DNA from: Microbacterium sp. AG1240 | GTDB taxonomy: Bacteria > Actinomycetota > Actinomycetes > Actinomycetales > Microbacteriaceae | Assembly (NCBI RefSeq): GCF_003635115.1 | Contig: NZ_RBXJ01000001.1 | Location: forward strand, 1,488,001 to 1,552,000 | Reading direction: 5' to 3' | DNA length: 64,000 bases | Shown here: in pieces, positions 18,449-26,805 of the stretch | How the letters are laid out: each line of letters starts with the position of its first letter | Position numbering within the stretch: position 1 is the stretch's first letter | Position numbers and translations under genes: made by a program | Notes under the pieces: generated by a model | What the model was told of the DNA's origin: nothing | Databases searched by the model: none | What the model saw: the letters and a program-made list of their open reading frames with translations, nothing else

Positions 18449-18712
18449 GCCATCGGCGGCGACGCGACCCTGCCGCTCTTCCCCGGCACGGGCTTGACCA
18501 CCGCGTCGAACGCCAGCGCAATACTCGAGTTCCAGGTAGACGACGCAGACGAGGAGCGTGAACGACTCGGTGACCGCGTGCTGGTGCTTGAGGAGCCCAC
18601 CACCCTGCCTTGGGGAAACCGCGCCATGATGCTCGCCGATCCCGACGGGAACCGCGTGAACCTTTACGCGCCCTACACGCAAGAGGCGAAAGCCCGCTTC
18701 GCCGGGCGCTGA
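18449..18712 (+). pseudogene. C-terminal half of a VOC-family (glyoxalase-like) protein
   Basis: From about 18449 the frame encodes GGDATLPLFPG, ASAILEFQVDDADEE, and ends WGNRAMMLADPDGNRVNLYAP, the second beta-alpha-beta-beta-beta module of a VOC protein with its metal-ligand Glu/Asp region. The first module is absent: the preceding bases are antisense to the MarR remnant. The frame starts at 18362, so a 116-residue hybrid could be made, but half a VOC fold is unlikely to work alone. Confidence 0.6.
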
Positions 18713-18906
18713 GTCATCCCTTTCGCTCGAAGGTCGCAGGTCTGGTCAGCCGACGACAGATTCGCGCTCCGGGGGGCCGGCTAGCTGGAGAGAAACCTCA
18801 TCGCGTGCTGGCACCAAGAGTTCCCGTGTGCGCCGCGATACACAAGCCGTTGTGGCGGGCACACGGCGATGCTGTTCGCGCGACGCGCGTCGATTATTGT
18901 CGGTGA

Positions 18907-19062
18907 GTGCTCGACTCCTCCACGCTGCTGCTGATCCTGTTCATCGACCTCGGTGTTCTCGTGTCGGTGATCGGTGTGATGGCGTTCGTCTACATCCTCC
19001 GGCCCCGCGCGGCGAAGAACCGCGGGGCGGCGGTGCCCCGGCGACGTGTCGAAGACGCGTAG
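18907..19062 (+). CDS. Small single-span membrane protein
   Basis: 51 residues from GTG 18907: a short N-terminus, one long hydrophobic segment (LLLILFIDLGVLVSVIGVMA, residues about 7-28), then a strongly basic tail (RPRAAKNRG...RRR). The positive-inside rule puts the C-terminus in the cytoplasm. The ribosome-binding site is weak (GGTGA). No family recognised; too small to exclude chance, but the hydrophobic/basic layout is convincing. Confidence 0.45.
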   Translation: MLDSSTLLLILFIDLGVLVSVIGVMAFVYILRPRAAKNRGAAVPRRRVEDA

Positions 19063-19167
19063 CAACCTTCGGCGGCGCAGCATCCGCCGCCCGATGCCTA
19101 CATGTGATCGTCGTTCGTCGTCTCTGCCACACTGACATCACCACGTCCTGAGCAGAGGAGTACGACG

Positions 19168-19644
19168 ATGACGTCCGAAGAAATCATCCTGGGAGATCTG
19201 CCCGCCGGCATCGTGCGGGCCGATGAAGCATACGCCGGGCGCGTCTGGAACGTGCTCGGGCACACGTACACCACCAAGATCGAGAGCGCCTCTACCTACT
19301 CCTGGCTTTCGCTCGACCCCGCCGGGACGGGTGTGCCGCCCCACGTGCACCCGACGCAGGACGAGTTCATTTACGTCTTCGAGGGTGTGTACACCCTCTA
19401 CCTCGACGGGCAGTGGACGACCGCCGGGCCGGGCGACCTCGTGCAGATGCCGCGCAACCTCCCGCACGCGTATTACAACAAGCAGGAGACAGAGGCGAAG
19501 TCGCTCTTCTGGGTCAGTCCAGGCGGCAAGCTCGCCAACCTGTTCAGCCTGCTGCACAACGTCACCGACCCCGCGGAAGTCGTTCGACTCTCGGCGCTCA
19601 ATGGCGTCGACTTTCTTCCCGAGGGCTCGGTCGAGGGGGCGTGA
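19168..19644 (+). CDS. Cupin-domain protein
   Basis: 158 residues, a single conserved double-stranded beta-helix. Motif 1 is PPHVHPTQDEFIYVFEG (two His and a Glu as metal ligands) and motif 2 PGDLVQMPRNLPHAYYN (third His). This is the quercetin-dioxygenase-like cupin pattern; substrate and activity are unknown. GAGGAG lies 8 nt before the ATG. The TGA overlaps the GTG of the following hydrolase, so the two are probably co-translated. Confidence 0.88.
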   Translation: MTSEEIILGDLPAGIVRADEAYAGRVWNVLGHTYTTKIESASTYSWLSLDPAGTGVPPHVHPTQDEFIYVFEGVYTLYLDGQWTTAGPGDLVQMPRNLPHAYYNKQETEAKSLFWVSPGGKLANLFSLLHNVTDPAEVVRLSALNGVDFLPEGSVEGA

Positions 19645-20342
19645 GCGCACCGGAGGCTGCGCATCGCATTCTCCGCTACGGCCCGCTGGCCGACCAGTAT
19701 GTGGAGGTCACCTCTCCGGTCGGCAGCCCGCGAGGCACGGTGGTGCTCATTCACGGCGGGTATTGGCGTCGTCCGTTCACGGCTGAGCTCATGCGCCCGC
19801 TGGTACCGACGTTCGTCGCTGACGGATGGGTGGTCGCGAACGTCGAGTACCGGAGGGGTTCGGAAGGATGGGCGGCCACGGCCGCCGACCTCACCGCAGC
19901 GCTGGCCGCCGCGCGCTCAGCGGGAGAAGTGTCGCGGCTGGCGATCATCGGTCATTCGGTCGGAGGACAGCTGGCCCTCCTCGGCAGCAGCGAGGGCGAC
20001 GCCGTCGTCGCCCTCGCTCCGGTCACCGATCTCGTGCGCGGCTCTCGCGAGCGCATCGGAGACGGCGCCGTAGCGGAGTTCTTCGGCGAATCGACCGACA
20101 CGATCGTCGCGGCGTCCCCTCTCGCTCACGTTCCACCCGGCGGCGACGTGCTCGTCGTGCACGGGCGCGATGACGCTCGGGTGCCGATCGAGCACACGCG
20201 CGACTACGTCGAGGCAGCCCGGTCCGCGGGTGCGCATGTCGATTTCATCGAGGTGCCACAGCTGTCGCACCTGCAGGCAATCGACCCCGCAGCATCCCAC
20301 TGGCCAGACGTGCGAACCTGGCTCGACCGACGACGCGACTAA
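19641..20342 (+). CDS. Alpha/beta hydrolase
   Basis: 233 residues. The oxyanion strand LIHGGYWRRP and the nucleophile elbow GHSVGGQLALL are clear. Late in the protein, DVLVVHGRDDARVPIEHTRDY carries the acidic residue and QLSHLQAID the catalytic His. The family resembles kynurenine formamidase/BD-FAE-like esterases. The start is GTG 19641, overlapping the cupin stop; the frame is open upstream only as an overlap. The cupin-hydrolase pairing suggests a shared small-molecule pathway, substrate unknown. Confidence 0.9.
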   Translation: MSAPEAAHRILRYGPLADQYVEVTSPVGSPRGTVVLIHGGYWRRPFTAELMRPLVPTFVADGWVVANVEYRRGSEGWAATAADLTAALAAARSAGEVSRLAIIGHSVGGQLALLGSSEGDAVVALAPVTDLVRGSRERIGDGAVAEFFGESTDTIVAASPLAHVPPGGDVLVVHGRDDARVPIEHTRDYVEAARSAGAHVDFIEVPQLSHLQAIDPAASHWPDVRTWLDRRRD

Positions 20343-20384
20343 GCCAGTACGAGGCCATTGCCGTCCTTGCGGCGCCAGAGGGAC

Positions 20385-21326
20385 CTAGTAGGGGAGCACC
20401 CCGGGCTGCAGGTTCTCGGTCTGGTCGCCGACGAGCGTGAGCTGCCGTGGGTCGATGCGGCGCACCTCCGCGCCGTCGGCGAGCTCATCGAGGGTGATCC
20501 AGAAGATGTTCGGGCTCCGGGTCGACCCGAAGTAGTAGACCCGGTTCGTCAGATCGGCGCCGGAACGCCACCACGTCGGATACACGTCGCCCGTCGAGTA
20601 CGGCGCGCCGTACGGGACCGACACGTTGGCGATGAGCTGGAAGACCCCGGCGACGGCCTCTTCGAGATTGGCCGGTTCGGGGAGGTAGTGCAGGAAGTAC
20701 GACGAACGGACGAAGCGGTCCGACGACGTGATGTCGCCGGGCGGTGGCAGCTCGCCCCCGAAGGGGCGGTAACGCGCCAGATTCTCGAGCTGCTTGTCGA
20801 GAGTGGGGGAGTTCGCCATGACGGTGTACTCGGGGCCGTGGTGCACCACCAGCGTGCCATCGAGCGGCTCGATGATCGCGGAGTCGCCGGTGGCATCCTC
20901 CAGAGCGATGTGGATGCCGAGTTCGATGCCGCGAAAGGTGGGCGAGGTGATCCGGATGCTGTCGATGTCGGCCACGGCCTCGGCCACTGTCGCGTAGTTG
21001 TCGAGCAGGTACTGCACCCAGAGCGCGTTCGACACGGACGGACGGCCGTCGGGTTCTGGGAACGACACGTCCTCGGGGTCGAGGTACAGCGCGTGCGCGC
21101 CCAGGCCCTTCTCATTGAGACCGTCGACGGTGCCCATGCTCCACATGCTGGTGATGACACTCGAGTAGCGCGAGCGCCACGCGTGCGCATCGGCGTCGCC
21201 CGCGCCCCCGCGCTCTGTGCCGCGCGGCACGAACCAGAGCTCGGGCTCGTCGCTCACCGACCAGTCCATGCAGCGGCTGACGGTCTTGGCGATCGGGTTG
21301 TCGTTCCAGAGGATTCGCGTGCACAC
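20385..21326 (-). CDS. Linear amide C-N hydrolase (choloylglycine hydrolase family)
   Basis: 313 residues. An Ntn-hydrolase: the start at GTG 21326 places Cys at position 2 (VCTRILW), where it becomes the N-terminal nucleophile after Met removal. The following segments match the penicillin V acylase/bile salt hydrolase group: RCMDWS (Arg, Asp), GLNEKGL, then ANSPTLDKQLENL and DRFVRSSYFLHYLPEP. No signal peptide at this start. TATGGT (21333-21338, minus strand) is 6 nt from the GTG, so the message is probably leaderless; a longer frame upstream crosses a divergent gene and is rejected. Substrate unknown, possibly acylated amino acids or signals. Confidence 0.9.
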   Translation of the reverse strand: MCTRILWNDNPIAKTVSRCMDWSVSDEPELWFVPRGTERGGAGDADAHAWRSRYSSVITSMWSMGTVDGLNEKGLGAHALYLDPEDVSFPEPDGRPSVSNALWVQYLLDNYATVAEAVADIDSIRITSPTFRGIELGIHIALEDATGDSAIIEPLDGTLVVHHGPEYTVMANSPTLDKQLENLARYRPFGGELPPPGDITSSDRFVRSSYFLHYLPEPANLEEAVAGVFQLIANVSVPYGAPYSTGDVYPTWWRSGADLTNRVYYFGSTRSPNIFWITLDELADGAEVRRIDPRQLTLVGDQTENLQPGVLPY

Positions 21327-21374
21327 CCCTGCACCATAGCGGTCGTCGAGCGAACGGACCGCTATCGTGCAGAC

Positions 21375-21746
21375 ATGGCCGAGAACAGCGAAGAACGACC
21401 GGTCGCACCGTGGGCGTGGCCGGGCGAGTGGGTTCGCGAGGAGAAGTTCTGGCGTGACATCGGAGCGAGAGTTCTCGCCGGTGTCGTCACGGCCGCCATC
21501 GTGTATGTCGGAGCCCTCGTACTCGGGTACCTCCATACCCCCGAGGTCGGCGCGGGCGTGATGATCGTGCTCATCGGCGCGGGCGCGCTGCTCCTGGGTT
21601 CCTCTGGTGCGGCCGTCCTGCTCGGGATGCGAACGCGCTCTCGATCGGGCGCGCATGCCGTTGGACGCGTGCTGATCGGCACGCTGCTGATCGTGCTCGC
21701 CGTCGCGCTGGTGATCGGTGGGATCGTCGACCTGGTGCGCCCCTGA
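21375..21746 (+). CDS. Hypothetical membrane protein
   Basis: 123 residues. A polar N-terminus rich in Trp (PWAWPGEWVREEKFW) is followed by three hydrophobic segments near residues 30-52, 58-80 and 95-118. TATCGT at 21363-21368 is 6 nt before the ATG, and the neighbour on the other strand has its own -10 only about 25 nt away, so the two transcripts diverge from one compact region. No family recognised. Confidence 0.72.
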   Translation: MAENSEERPVAPWAWPGEWVREEKFWRDIGARVLAGVVTAAIVYVGALVLGYLHTPEVGAGVMIVLIGAGALLLGSSGAAVLLGMRTRSRSGAHAVGRVLIGTLLIVLAVALVIGGIVDLVRP

Positions 21747-21782
21747 TCAAGCGGTCTCCCGTGTTCGCCGGATGGTGCGGGG

Positions 21783-23789
21783 TCAGGGCATCGCGTCGCC
21801 GATGTAGGAGTACTTCACGAAGACCTCCGACGCGAGTCCGGCTTCGTCGAGCACACCCTGCACCGCGGTGAGCATGTACCGCGAGTCCCATCCCATGTAG
21901 AGGAAGTGGGTTTCGTCGAGCGCGTCCCACTGCCCGTTCCACGACTGGGCGCCGTAGACGGGGCCGCCACGGCGGCGGCTGAACGCCACCACGGACTCGC
22001 GCGAGTCGGCCCACAGCCTCTTGAACACGCGGTTGAAGAGGTACTTGACGTCGTAGACCTCCCAGTGCTCGCCGCAGTATTCGACGTAGTCCCATTCCCG
22101 CTGCCAGCCGCGCGGCCACCCGCGCCGGCGCTTCGCGTCGAGGATAGGGGTCAGCCCGTCGTCGTCGATGTCGACGACCGGCGGCTTCGTCCAGATCTCC
22201 AGGAACCGTTCGCCGAGTGAGGCCGATCGCGCGGAGATGGCGGCTGTGTTCCACGACGGCACCGACGCGAGCTCGGCCGAGATATTGACCGCGCTGCGCG
22301 GGTAGACCCGGTCACGCTTGTCGGGGTAGGTGCGGTCGACCGCGCGCTCCGCGAGTCCTTCCTCGAGGAGCGTGAGATTGCCGAGCGTCTTCGCCAGCGC
22401 CCGGTGGCTGTTCTGTTCGTCCTCGGTGTACTCCGACCATTCGCGCGTGCCGTCGCCGCTCCACGTGTCGGCGGGAGCGGGCGGGAAGATCCACTCGAGC
22501 TCGACGTCGGGGGAGTCCGTCGCCGCCAGACGCCGGAGAACGTATGTCGGATGGGGGAGCTCGCTGTACTTGATGCCCACGCGCACGCGCTCGTCCGACG
22601 GGGTGATGCGCGAGATGGCCTTCTCAAGCTCGTCCTGCCCGTCGGCGCGGGCTCGGCACAGGCGCGCGACGAGCCGGTCGTTTGCCAGTCCGACGACGCT
22701 GCGGCGCAGGAGGAGGGCCTGCACGAACTCGAGCGTGCGCAACAGCGTCGGCTTGTGCGCAGCATCCGTCAGGTAGTCGCCGTAGGCCCGCATGATCAAC
22801 GGGTACATCCCGCGGCCGAACGTATTCAGGTAGCCGATCTGGCGCGCAATATCAGGATCGAGCTCGTGGGCGGGCTCGAGCAGCACGCGGTAGATCTCCG
22901 AGAAGGCCTTCCACTTCGCCGCATCCGCCCGGAGCTGCGCGAGGTCGAGGCGCGGGAACTCGGCGCGGAACGCGTCGTACACCCCCCGCTCGCCGACCGT
23001 CGAGACTTCGCGTCCGGTGCGCATGACGAGGTAGTGCCTCCAGAACGAAGCGATCGTGTCGCCGGTGTTCTGCTCGATGGGCAGCCAGAATCCGTCTTCG
23101 ATCTCGGTCTGCTCGTCGTGCGACAAACCCATGAGCACGTAGTTGTGGATCAGCTCGTGGTCGCGCAGGGGCTCGCCGGTGGAGTTGAGGCTCTCGAAGA
23201 TCTGCTGGGCGTTGGCGCCGGCGCCCAGAGTGATCGAGACGTGCTCGAGCTTCTGCAGCCCGCGCCAGATGCTCGGCGCTTCGGCGAGGCTCACCTGGCT
23301 GCGGAAGAACGCGTAGTTGTCGTCGAAGCGCGTGTCGCGTGCGGCGTCGTCGGCATGCGCGTCCATCATCACGGCGCGGAAGGCATCGGCCCACGCGCGG
23401 TGCGGACGCAGCTTCGTGCGCGACGGATCGGCCGCGCGCACGATCACGCGCTGGAGTTCGGCCGCCATCTCCGGATGCGATCCCCGCACGGTGTGGTGAA
23501 GGGCCGCTACCAGCAGCATCAGGGTCGTGATGCGCTGCTGGCCGTCGATGAGCACGAGCTCACCGGTGGAGTCCTCCGTGTTGACGGCCGAGAGGATCGA
23601 GCCGATGAAGTGCATGCGCCGATCGTCGGTGTCTGCGACGGCGCGGATGTCGGCGAGCAACTGCTCGCAGCCGCCGATGTCCCACCGGTACTGCCGCTGA
23701 TAGACGGGAACGACGATGCTCGTCTCGGGCGACGACAGCCATCCGATGGTGTTGACGGCGGTCGCATCGACATTCGTGGCGCTGACCAT
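21783..23789 (-). CDS. DUF262/DUF1524-type protein (GmrSD-like), HNH site altered
   Basis: 668 residues. The N-terminal DUF262 (ParB/DndB-like nucleotide-hydrolysing fold) shows VPVYQRQYRW (residues 27-36) and IDGQQRITTL (81-90). The middle contains LGNLTLL, a landmark of DUF1524, but the segment that normally reads EHI-P (HNH His) reads EWIFP with Trp 433, and the expected Asn ligands are not obvious. A further C-terminal domain of about 110 residues contains WDYVEYCGEHWEVYDVKYLF and FLYMGWDSRYMLTAVQGVL. Two-domain relatives (GmrSD, BrxU) cut modified DNA. No restriction genes are adjacent. Function here unknown. Confidence 0.8.
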   Translation of the reverse strand: MVSATNVDATAVNTIGWLSSPETSIVVPVYQRQYRWDIGGCEQLLADIRAVADTDDRRMHFIGSILSAVNTEDSTGELVLIDGQQRITTLMLLVAALHHTVRGSHPEMAAELQRVIVRAADPSRTKLRPHRAWADAFRAVMMDAHADDAARDTRFDDNYAFFRSQVSLAEAPSIWRGLQKLEHVSITLGAGANAQQIFESLNSTGEPLRDHELIHNYVLMGLSHDEQTEIEDGFWLPIEQNTGDTIASFWRHYLVMRTGREVSTVGERGVYDAFRAEFPRLDLAQLRADAAKWKAFSEIYRVLLEPAHELDPDIARQIGYLNTFGRGMYPLIMRAYGDYLTDAAHKPTLLRTLEFVQALLLRRSVVGLANDRLVARLCRARADGQDELEKAISRITPSDERVRVGIKYSELPHPTYVLRRLAATDSPDVELEWIFPPAPADTWSGDGTREWSEYTEDEQNSHRALAKTLGNLTLLEEGLAERAVDRTYPDKRDRVYPRSAVNISAELASVPSWNTAAISARSASLGERFLEIWTKPPVVDIDDDGLTPILDAKRRRGWPRGWQREWDYVEYCGEHWEVYDVKYLFNRVFKRLWADSRESVVAFSRRRGGPVYGAQSWNGQWDALDETHFLYMGWDSRYMLTAVQGVLDEAGLASEVFVKYSYIGDAMP

Positions 23790-23892
23790 TCTGGGTACCG
23801 GTCTCCGTTCGGCGTCGGGGGAGCGTCGAACCGGGTGCGGCGCGAGCCCTGGCGAGTCTAACCGAGCTCCCGGGATCGCTCGGGGAGCCGAT

Positions 23893-23910
23893 GTAGGCTT
23901 GCCTTACCAG
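23893..23910 (+). promoter_or_regulatory. DtxR/IdeR-like iron box over a -10 element
   Basis: TAGGCTTGCCTTACC at 23894-23908 aligns with the DtxR/IdeR consensus core TAGGTTAGCCTAACC at 12 of 15 positions, with two-fold symmetry. Its left part, TAGGCT, is also a good -10 hexamer, so an iron-loaded repressor bound here would block the promoter of the next gene. A 7-bp hairpin (23910-23916 with 23927-23933) lies between it and the start codon. Confidence 0.6.
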
Positions 23911-23945
23911 GGCCAGGAAAAACGTACTGGCCCCCTACGGAAGGC

Positions 23946-24731
23946 ATGACTCACCTCATGGGTTACATCAAATCGGCCGCTCTCGAAGAGACCGGCTACG
24001 TCGTTCTGGACCGCTACAACAAAGAGATCGACCCCAAGGAATGGCTCGACATCGAGTACGTCGATTGGAAGTCGTCGGGTGACACCCGCTTCGCGCCGCT
24101 CGCTTCGCGCGACGGAGAGATCGAGTGCGCCGGGTTCTGGAGCGGGAAGAATCCCCGCACCGACAAGGACGGCATCTGGATCGACTCGCAGACCGAGCTC
24201 GCGCCGACGCTCACCGAGCGCGCGATGGAGCCCGGTGCGAACGTCGGCCGCTGCCGCATCATCGAGTTGCAGCCGAACACGTACGCCGACTGCCTCTACA
24301 ACCTCCACCAGGACGACAACAACCGCCTGAACCCCGACGGCACCGGCTGGGTCGTGCGCGGTTTCTTCAACCTCACCGACGACAAGGACAGCTACTTCGT
24401 CCTGCGCGAGAACCGCACCGATCCCAGCAAGGAGACGCGCATCGCGCTTCCGGCGGGTGCGCAGCTCATCGTCGACACGCAGCGCCTCTGGCACGCCGCC
24501 ACGCACCCGGGCAACGACCCGCGGTACTGCCTCATCACGTCGTGGACGTCGGGCCCCGAGCTCGACGCCTACATCGAGAAGTACAACGGCGTGAACCACG
24601 TCGACAGCTACGAGGTGCCGCAGGATCAGCTCGACGCCGGTCAGGCCGAGCAGACCCGCCGGCTCGCCGCTCGCGCCGCCGCTCTCGCAGCCCGGGGTCA
24701 GGCCGAGCAGACGGTCATGAGCGAGGCGTAA
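23946..24731 (+). CDS. 2-oxoglutarate/Fe(II) oxygenase-like protein, probably iron-regulated
   Basis: 261 residues, soluble. No named family is recognised with certainty, but HQDD (His 121, Asp 123), LWHAATH (His 183) and PRY (Arg 193) have the order and spacing of the HxD...H facial triad and 2-oxoglutarate-binding Arg of Fe(II) dioxygenases. The C-terminus is Ala-rich with a doubled GQAEQT. GGAAGG sits 1 nt before ATG 23946 and 13 nt before ATG 23958 (MGYIKS), so the exact start is unsure. A DtxR/IdeR-like box lies upstream and a terminator downstream, making this a single-gene unit. Confidence 0.7.
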   Translation: MTHLMGYIKSAALEETGYVVLDRYNKEIDPKEWLDIEYVDWKSSGDTRFAPLASRDGEIECAGFWSGKNPRTDKDGIWIDSQTELAPTLTERAMEPGANVGRCRIIELQPNTYADCLYNLHQDDNNRLNPDGTGWVVRGFFNLTDDKDSYFVLRENRTDPSKETRIALPAGAQLIVDTQRLWHAATHPGNDPRYCLITSWTSGPELDAYIEKYNGVNHVDSYEVPQDQLDAGQAEQTRRLAARAAALAARGQAEQTVMSEA

Positions 24732-24744
24732 CCGCTCCTCCGAG

Positions 24745-24780
24745 AATGGCCCCGGTCGGATTCGATCGGGGCCATTTCTT
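24745..24780 (+). terminator. Terminator after the oxygenase-like gene
   Basis: AATGGCCCCG (24745-24754) pairs with CGGGGCCATT (24767-24776), extended inward by about three more pairs, and is followed by TCTT. It begins 14 nt past the stop codon. Confidence 0.75.
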
Positions 24781-24899
24781 CGCCCGGAATCACACGCTTG
24801 TGATTCCGCGGCTCACCGGAGATAATTACGACAGAACAACCGAATATGCCGGGTTCCGGTCAGGTCGTAGGGGAAGACGTACCTGACGAAGGAGAAACC

Positions 24900-25403
24900 A
24901 TGGCAACTGCGTCTTCGCGCGGAGTGATCTACATCCACTCCGCGCCACGTGCACTATGCCCACACCTGGAGTGGGCTGTCGGTCGCGCCCTCGGGCGTGC
25001 TGTCAACTTCGAGTGGTCCGAGCAGCCCGTGCTGTCGGGTGCTCGACGTACGGAGTTCTTCTGGGAGGGGCCCGTCGGTTCGGGTGCGGCTCTCGCGAGC
25101 GCCATCCGTGGATGGGAGCACCTCCGCTTCGAGGTGAGCGAAGACCCGACGCCGCGCAGCGACGGCGGTCGGTGGATGCATACGCCCGGCCTCGGTATCC
25201 ACTACGCGCAGACGGATGCTTCGGGCAACGTCGTCATCGGAGAAGACCGCGTCCGCTACGCCATGGAGCTCGCCGGCGGCGACGCGTTCGAGTTGCAGCG
25301 CGAACTGCACGTGGCGCTGGGCGCAGCCTGGGACGAAGAGCTCGAACCGTTCCGGCACGCGTCGGACGAGGTTCCCGTCGTCTGGCTGCACAAGGTCGGC
25401 TGA
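24900..25403 (+). CDS. DUF3145 family protein
   Basis: 167 residues. A conserved actinobacterial protein of unknown function; GVIYIHSAPRALCPHLEWAV at the start and the FEWSEQP...RTEFFWEGPVGSGAALAS pattern match the DUF3145 family as known. No membrane segment. AAGGAG 6 nt before ATG 24900 fixes the start; the frame is open upstream without conservation. It converges with fabF across a strong hairpin. Confidence 0.88.
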   Translation: MATASSRGVIYIHSAPRALCPHLEWAVGRALGRAVNFEWSEQPVLSGARRTEFFWEGPVGSGAALASAIRGWEHLRFEVSEDPTPRSDGGRWMHTPGLGIHYAQTDASGNVVIGEDRVRYAMELAGGDAFELQRELHVALGAAWDEELEPFRHASDEVPVVWLHKVG

Positions 25404-25494
25404 GAGGCCGCGAGATCTCAGGCGGGTGAGGCGTCGGTAACGGCGGCCGGTGGGGCGTCCCGGTGCCGCGAACGCGAATCACCCCCCTGATACG

Positions 25495-25528
25495 GAAGAT
25501 GCCCCCGGCTCCAGCCGGGGGCATCTTC
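25495..25528. terminator. Bidirectional hairpin between DUF3145 and fabF
   Basis: A perfect 16-bp inverted repeat (25495-25510 with 25513-25528), GAAGATGCCCCCGGCT and its complement, with only CC between. It is symmetrical and lies between convergent genes 92 nt after one stop and 15 nt after the other. Confidence 0.8.
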
Positions 25529-25542
25529 GCGTGCAGCGTCCG

Positions 25543-26781
25543 TCAGACAGAGGCAAATGCGACGACGGCGTTGTGGCCGCCGAAACCGAAGGAGTTGCTG
25601 ATCGCGAGTTGCGGCCCGTCGCCGAGCGGAGTGGTCGATCCGGAGAGCCGGAACGGCACGGCCGGGTCTTGCTCGGTGAGGTTGATGGTGGGGGGCGCCT
25701 GGCGGTCACGGATCGCGAGGATCGTGAAGATCGCCTCGAGCGCACCGGTGCCGCCGAGAAGGTGGCCGGTCGAGGCCTTCGTGGCCGAGACCGGGATCTC
25801 GTCGACACGCTCACCGAAGACGGTGCGCAACGCGGTGTACTCGTTCGGGTCTCCGACCGGCGTGGACGTCGCGTGAGCGTTGATGTGCGTGACGTCGTCG
25901 GGCGACGCATCGGCCGCCTTCAACGCCATGCGCACGGCGCGCGCCGCGCCCGTGCCCTCGGGGTCGTTGGCGGTGATGTGGTACGAATCCGCCGTCACTC
26001 CGCCGCCGACCACGGTGGCGTAGATCTTGGCTCCGCGTGCCTTGGCGTGCTCCTCGGTCTCGAGGATCAGAACGCCCGCGCCCTCGCCCATGACGAATCC
26101 GTCGCGGTCGATGCTCGCCGGGCGTGAAGCGGTCTCGGGGGAGTCGTTGCGACGCGAGAGCGCCTGCATCGACGCGAAGGACGCGATGGTGATCGGGTGC
26201 ACGGCCGACTCGGTTCCGCCGGCGATGACGATGTCGGCGAGGCCGTCCTGCAGGTGCTCGACGGCGTTCACGATCGATTCGGTGCTCGACGCGCAGGCCG
26301 AGGCGACGGTGCGGGCGAAGGCGCGCGCACCGAAGTGGAGAGAGAGGTTGCCGGCGGCCGCGTTCGGCATGAGCATCGGGACCGTCATCGGCATGACGCG
26401 CCGCGGCCCCTTCTCGCGAAGCGTGTCCCAGGCGTCGAGCAGCGTCCACACGCCACCGATACCGGTGGCGAAGTCCACGCCGAGCCGTTCGGGGTCGACC
26501 TCGGGGCTGCCGGCGTCTTCCCACGCCTCCATGGCAGCCACCATCGCGAGCTGCGACGACGGGTCGAGACGCTTCGCGATGGGGCGGGCGAGCACGGTCT
26601 CGGGGCGCACGAGCGCCTCGGCGGCGAAGGTGACCGGGAGGTCGTACTTCTCGACCCAGTCGTGCTCCAGCGTCCGGGTGCCGGATACGCCGTCCAGCAG
26701 GGCGGACCAGCTCTCCGGTGCCGTCCCGCCGATGGGCGAGGTGGCACCGATGCCGGTGACGACGATGCGTGTCGTGCTCAT
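25543..26781 (-). CDS. fabF: 3-oxoacyl-ACP synthase II (KAS II)
   Basis: 412 residues, the usual length. Elongates acyl-ACP with malonyl-ACP. The catalytic triad is visible: Cys in VASACASSTESI, His in INAHATSTPVGD and His in KASTGHLLGGTGA. Also ITVTGIG-like start (RIVVTGIGATSPIG) and the C-terminal NSFGFGGHN. Last gene of the fasR-fabD-fabH-acpP-fabF series, separated from acpP by a hairpin. Confidence 0.97.
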   Translation of the reverse strand: MSTTRIVVTGIGATSPIGGTAPESWSALLDGVSGTRTLEHDWVEKYDLPVTFAAEALVRPETVLARPIAKRLDPSSQLAMVAAMEAWEDAGSPEVDPERLGVDFATGIGGVWTLLDAWDTLREKGPRRVMPMTVPMLMPNAAAGNLSLHFGARAFARTVASACASSTESIVNAVEHLQDGLADIVIAGGTESAVHPITIASFASMQALSRRNDSPETASRPASIDRDGFVMGEGAGVLILETEEHAKARGAKIYATVVGGGVTADSYHITANDPEGTGAARAVRMALKAADASPDDVTHINAHATSTPVGDPNEYTALRTVFGERVDEIPVSATKASTGHLLGGTGALEAIFTILAIRDRQAPPTINLTEQDPAVPFRLSGSTTPLGDGPQLAISNSFGFGGHNAVVAFASV

Positions 26782-26805
26782 GTGATGAAGATCCTCGGGG
26801 TATGT

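Noticed and set aside
20358..21374. Long plus-strand frame leading into the 21375 membrane protein
   Set aside because: It is antisense to the linear-amide hydrolase gene, which has clear Ntn-hydrolase motifs; the membrane protein has its own -10 and ATG.
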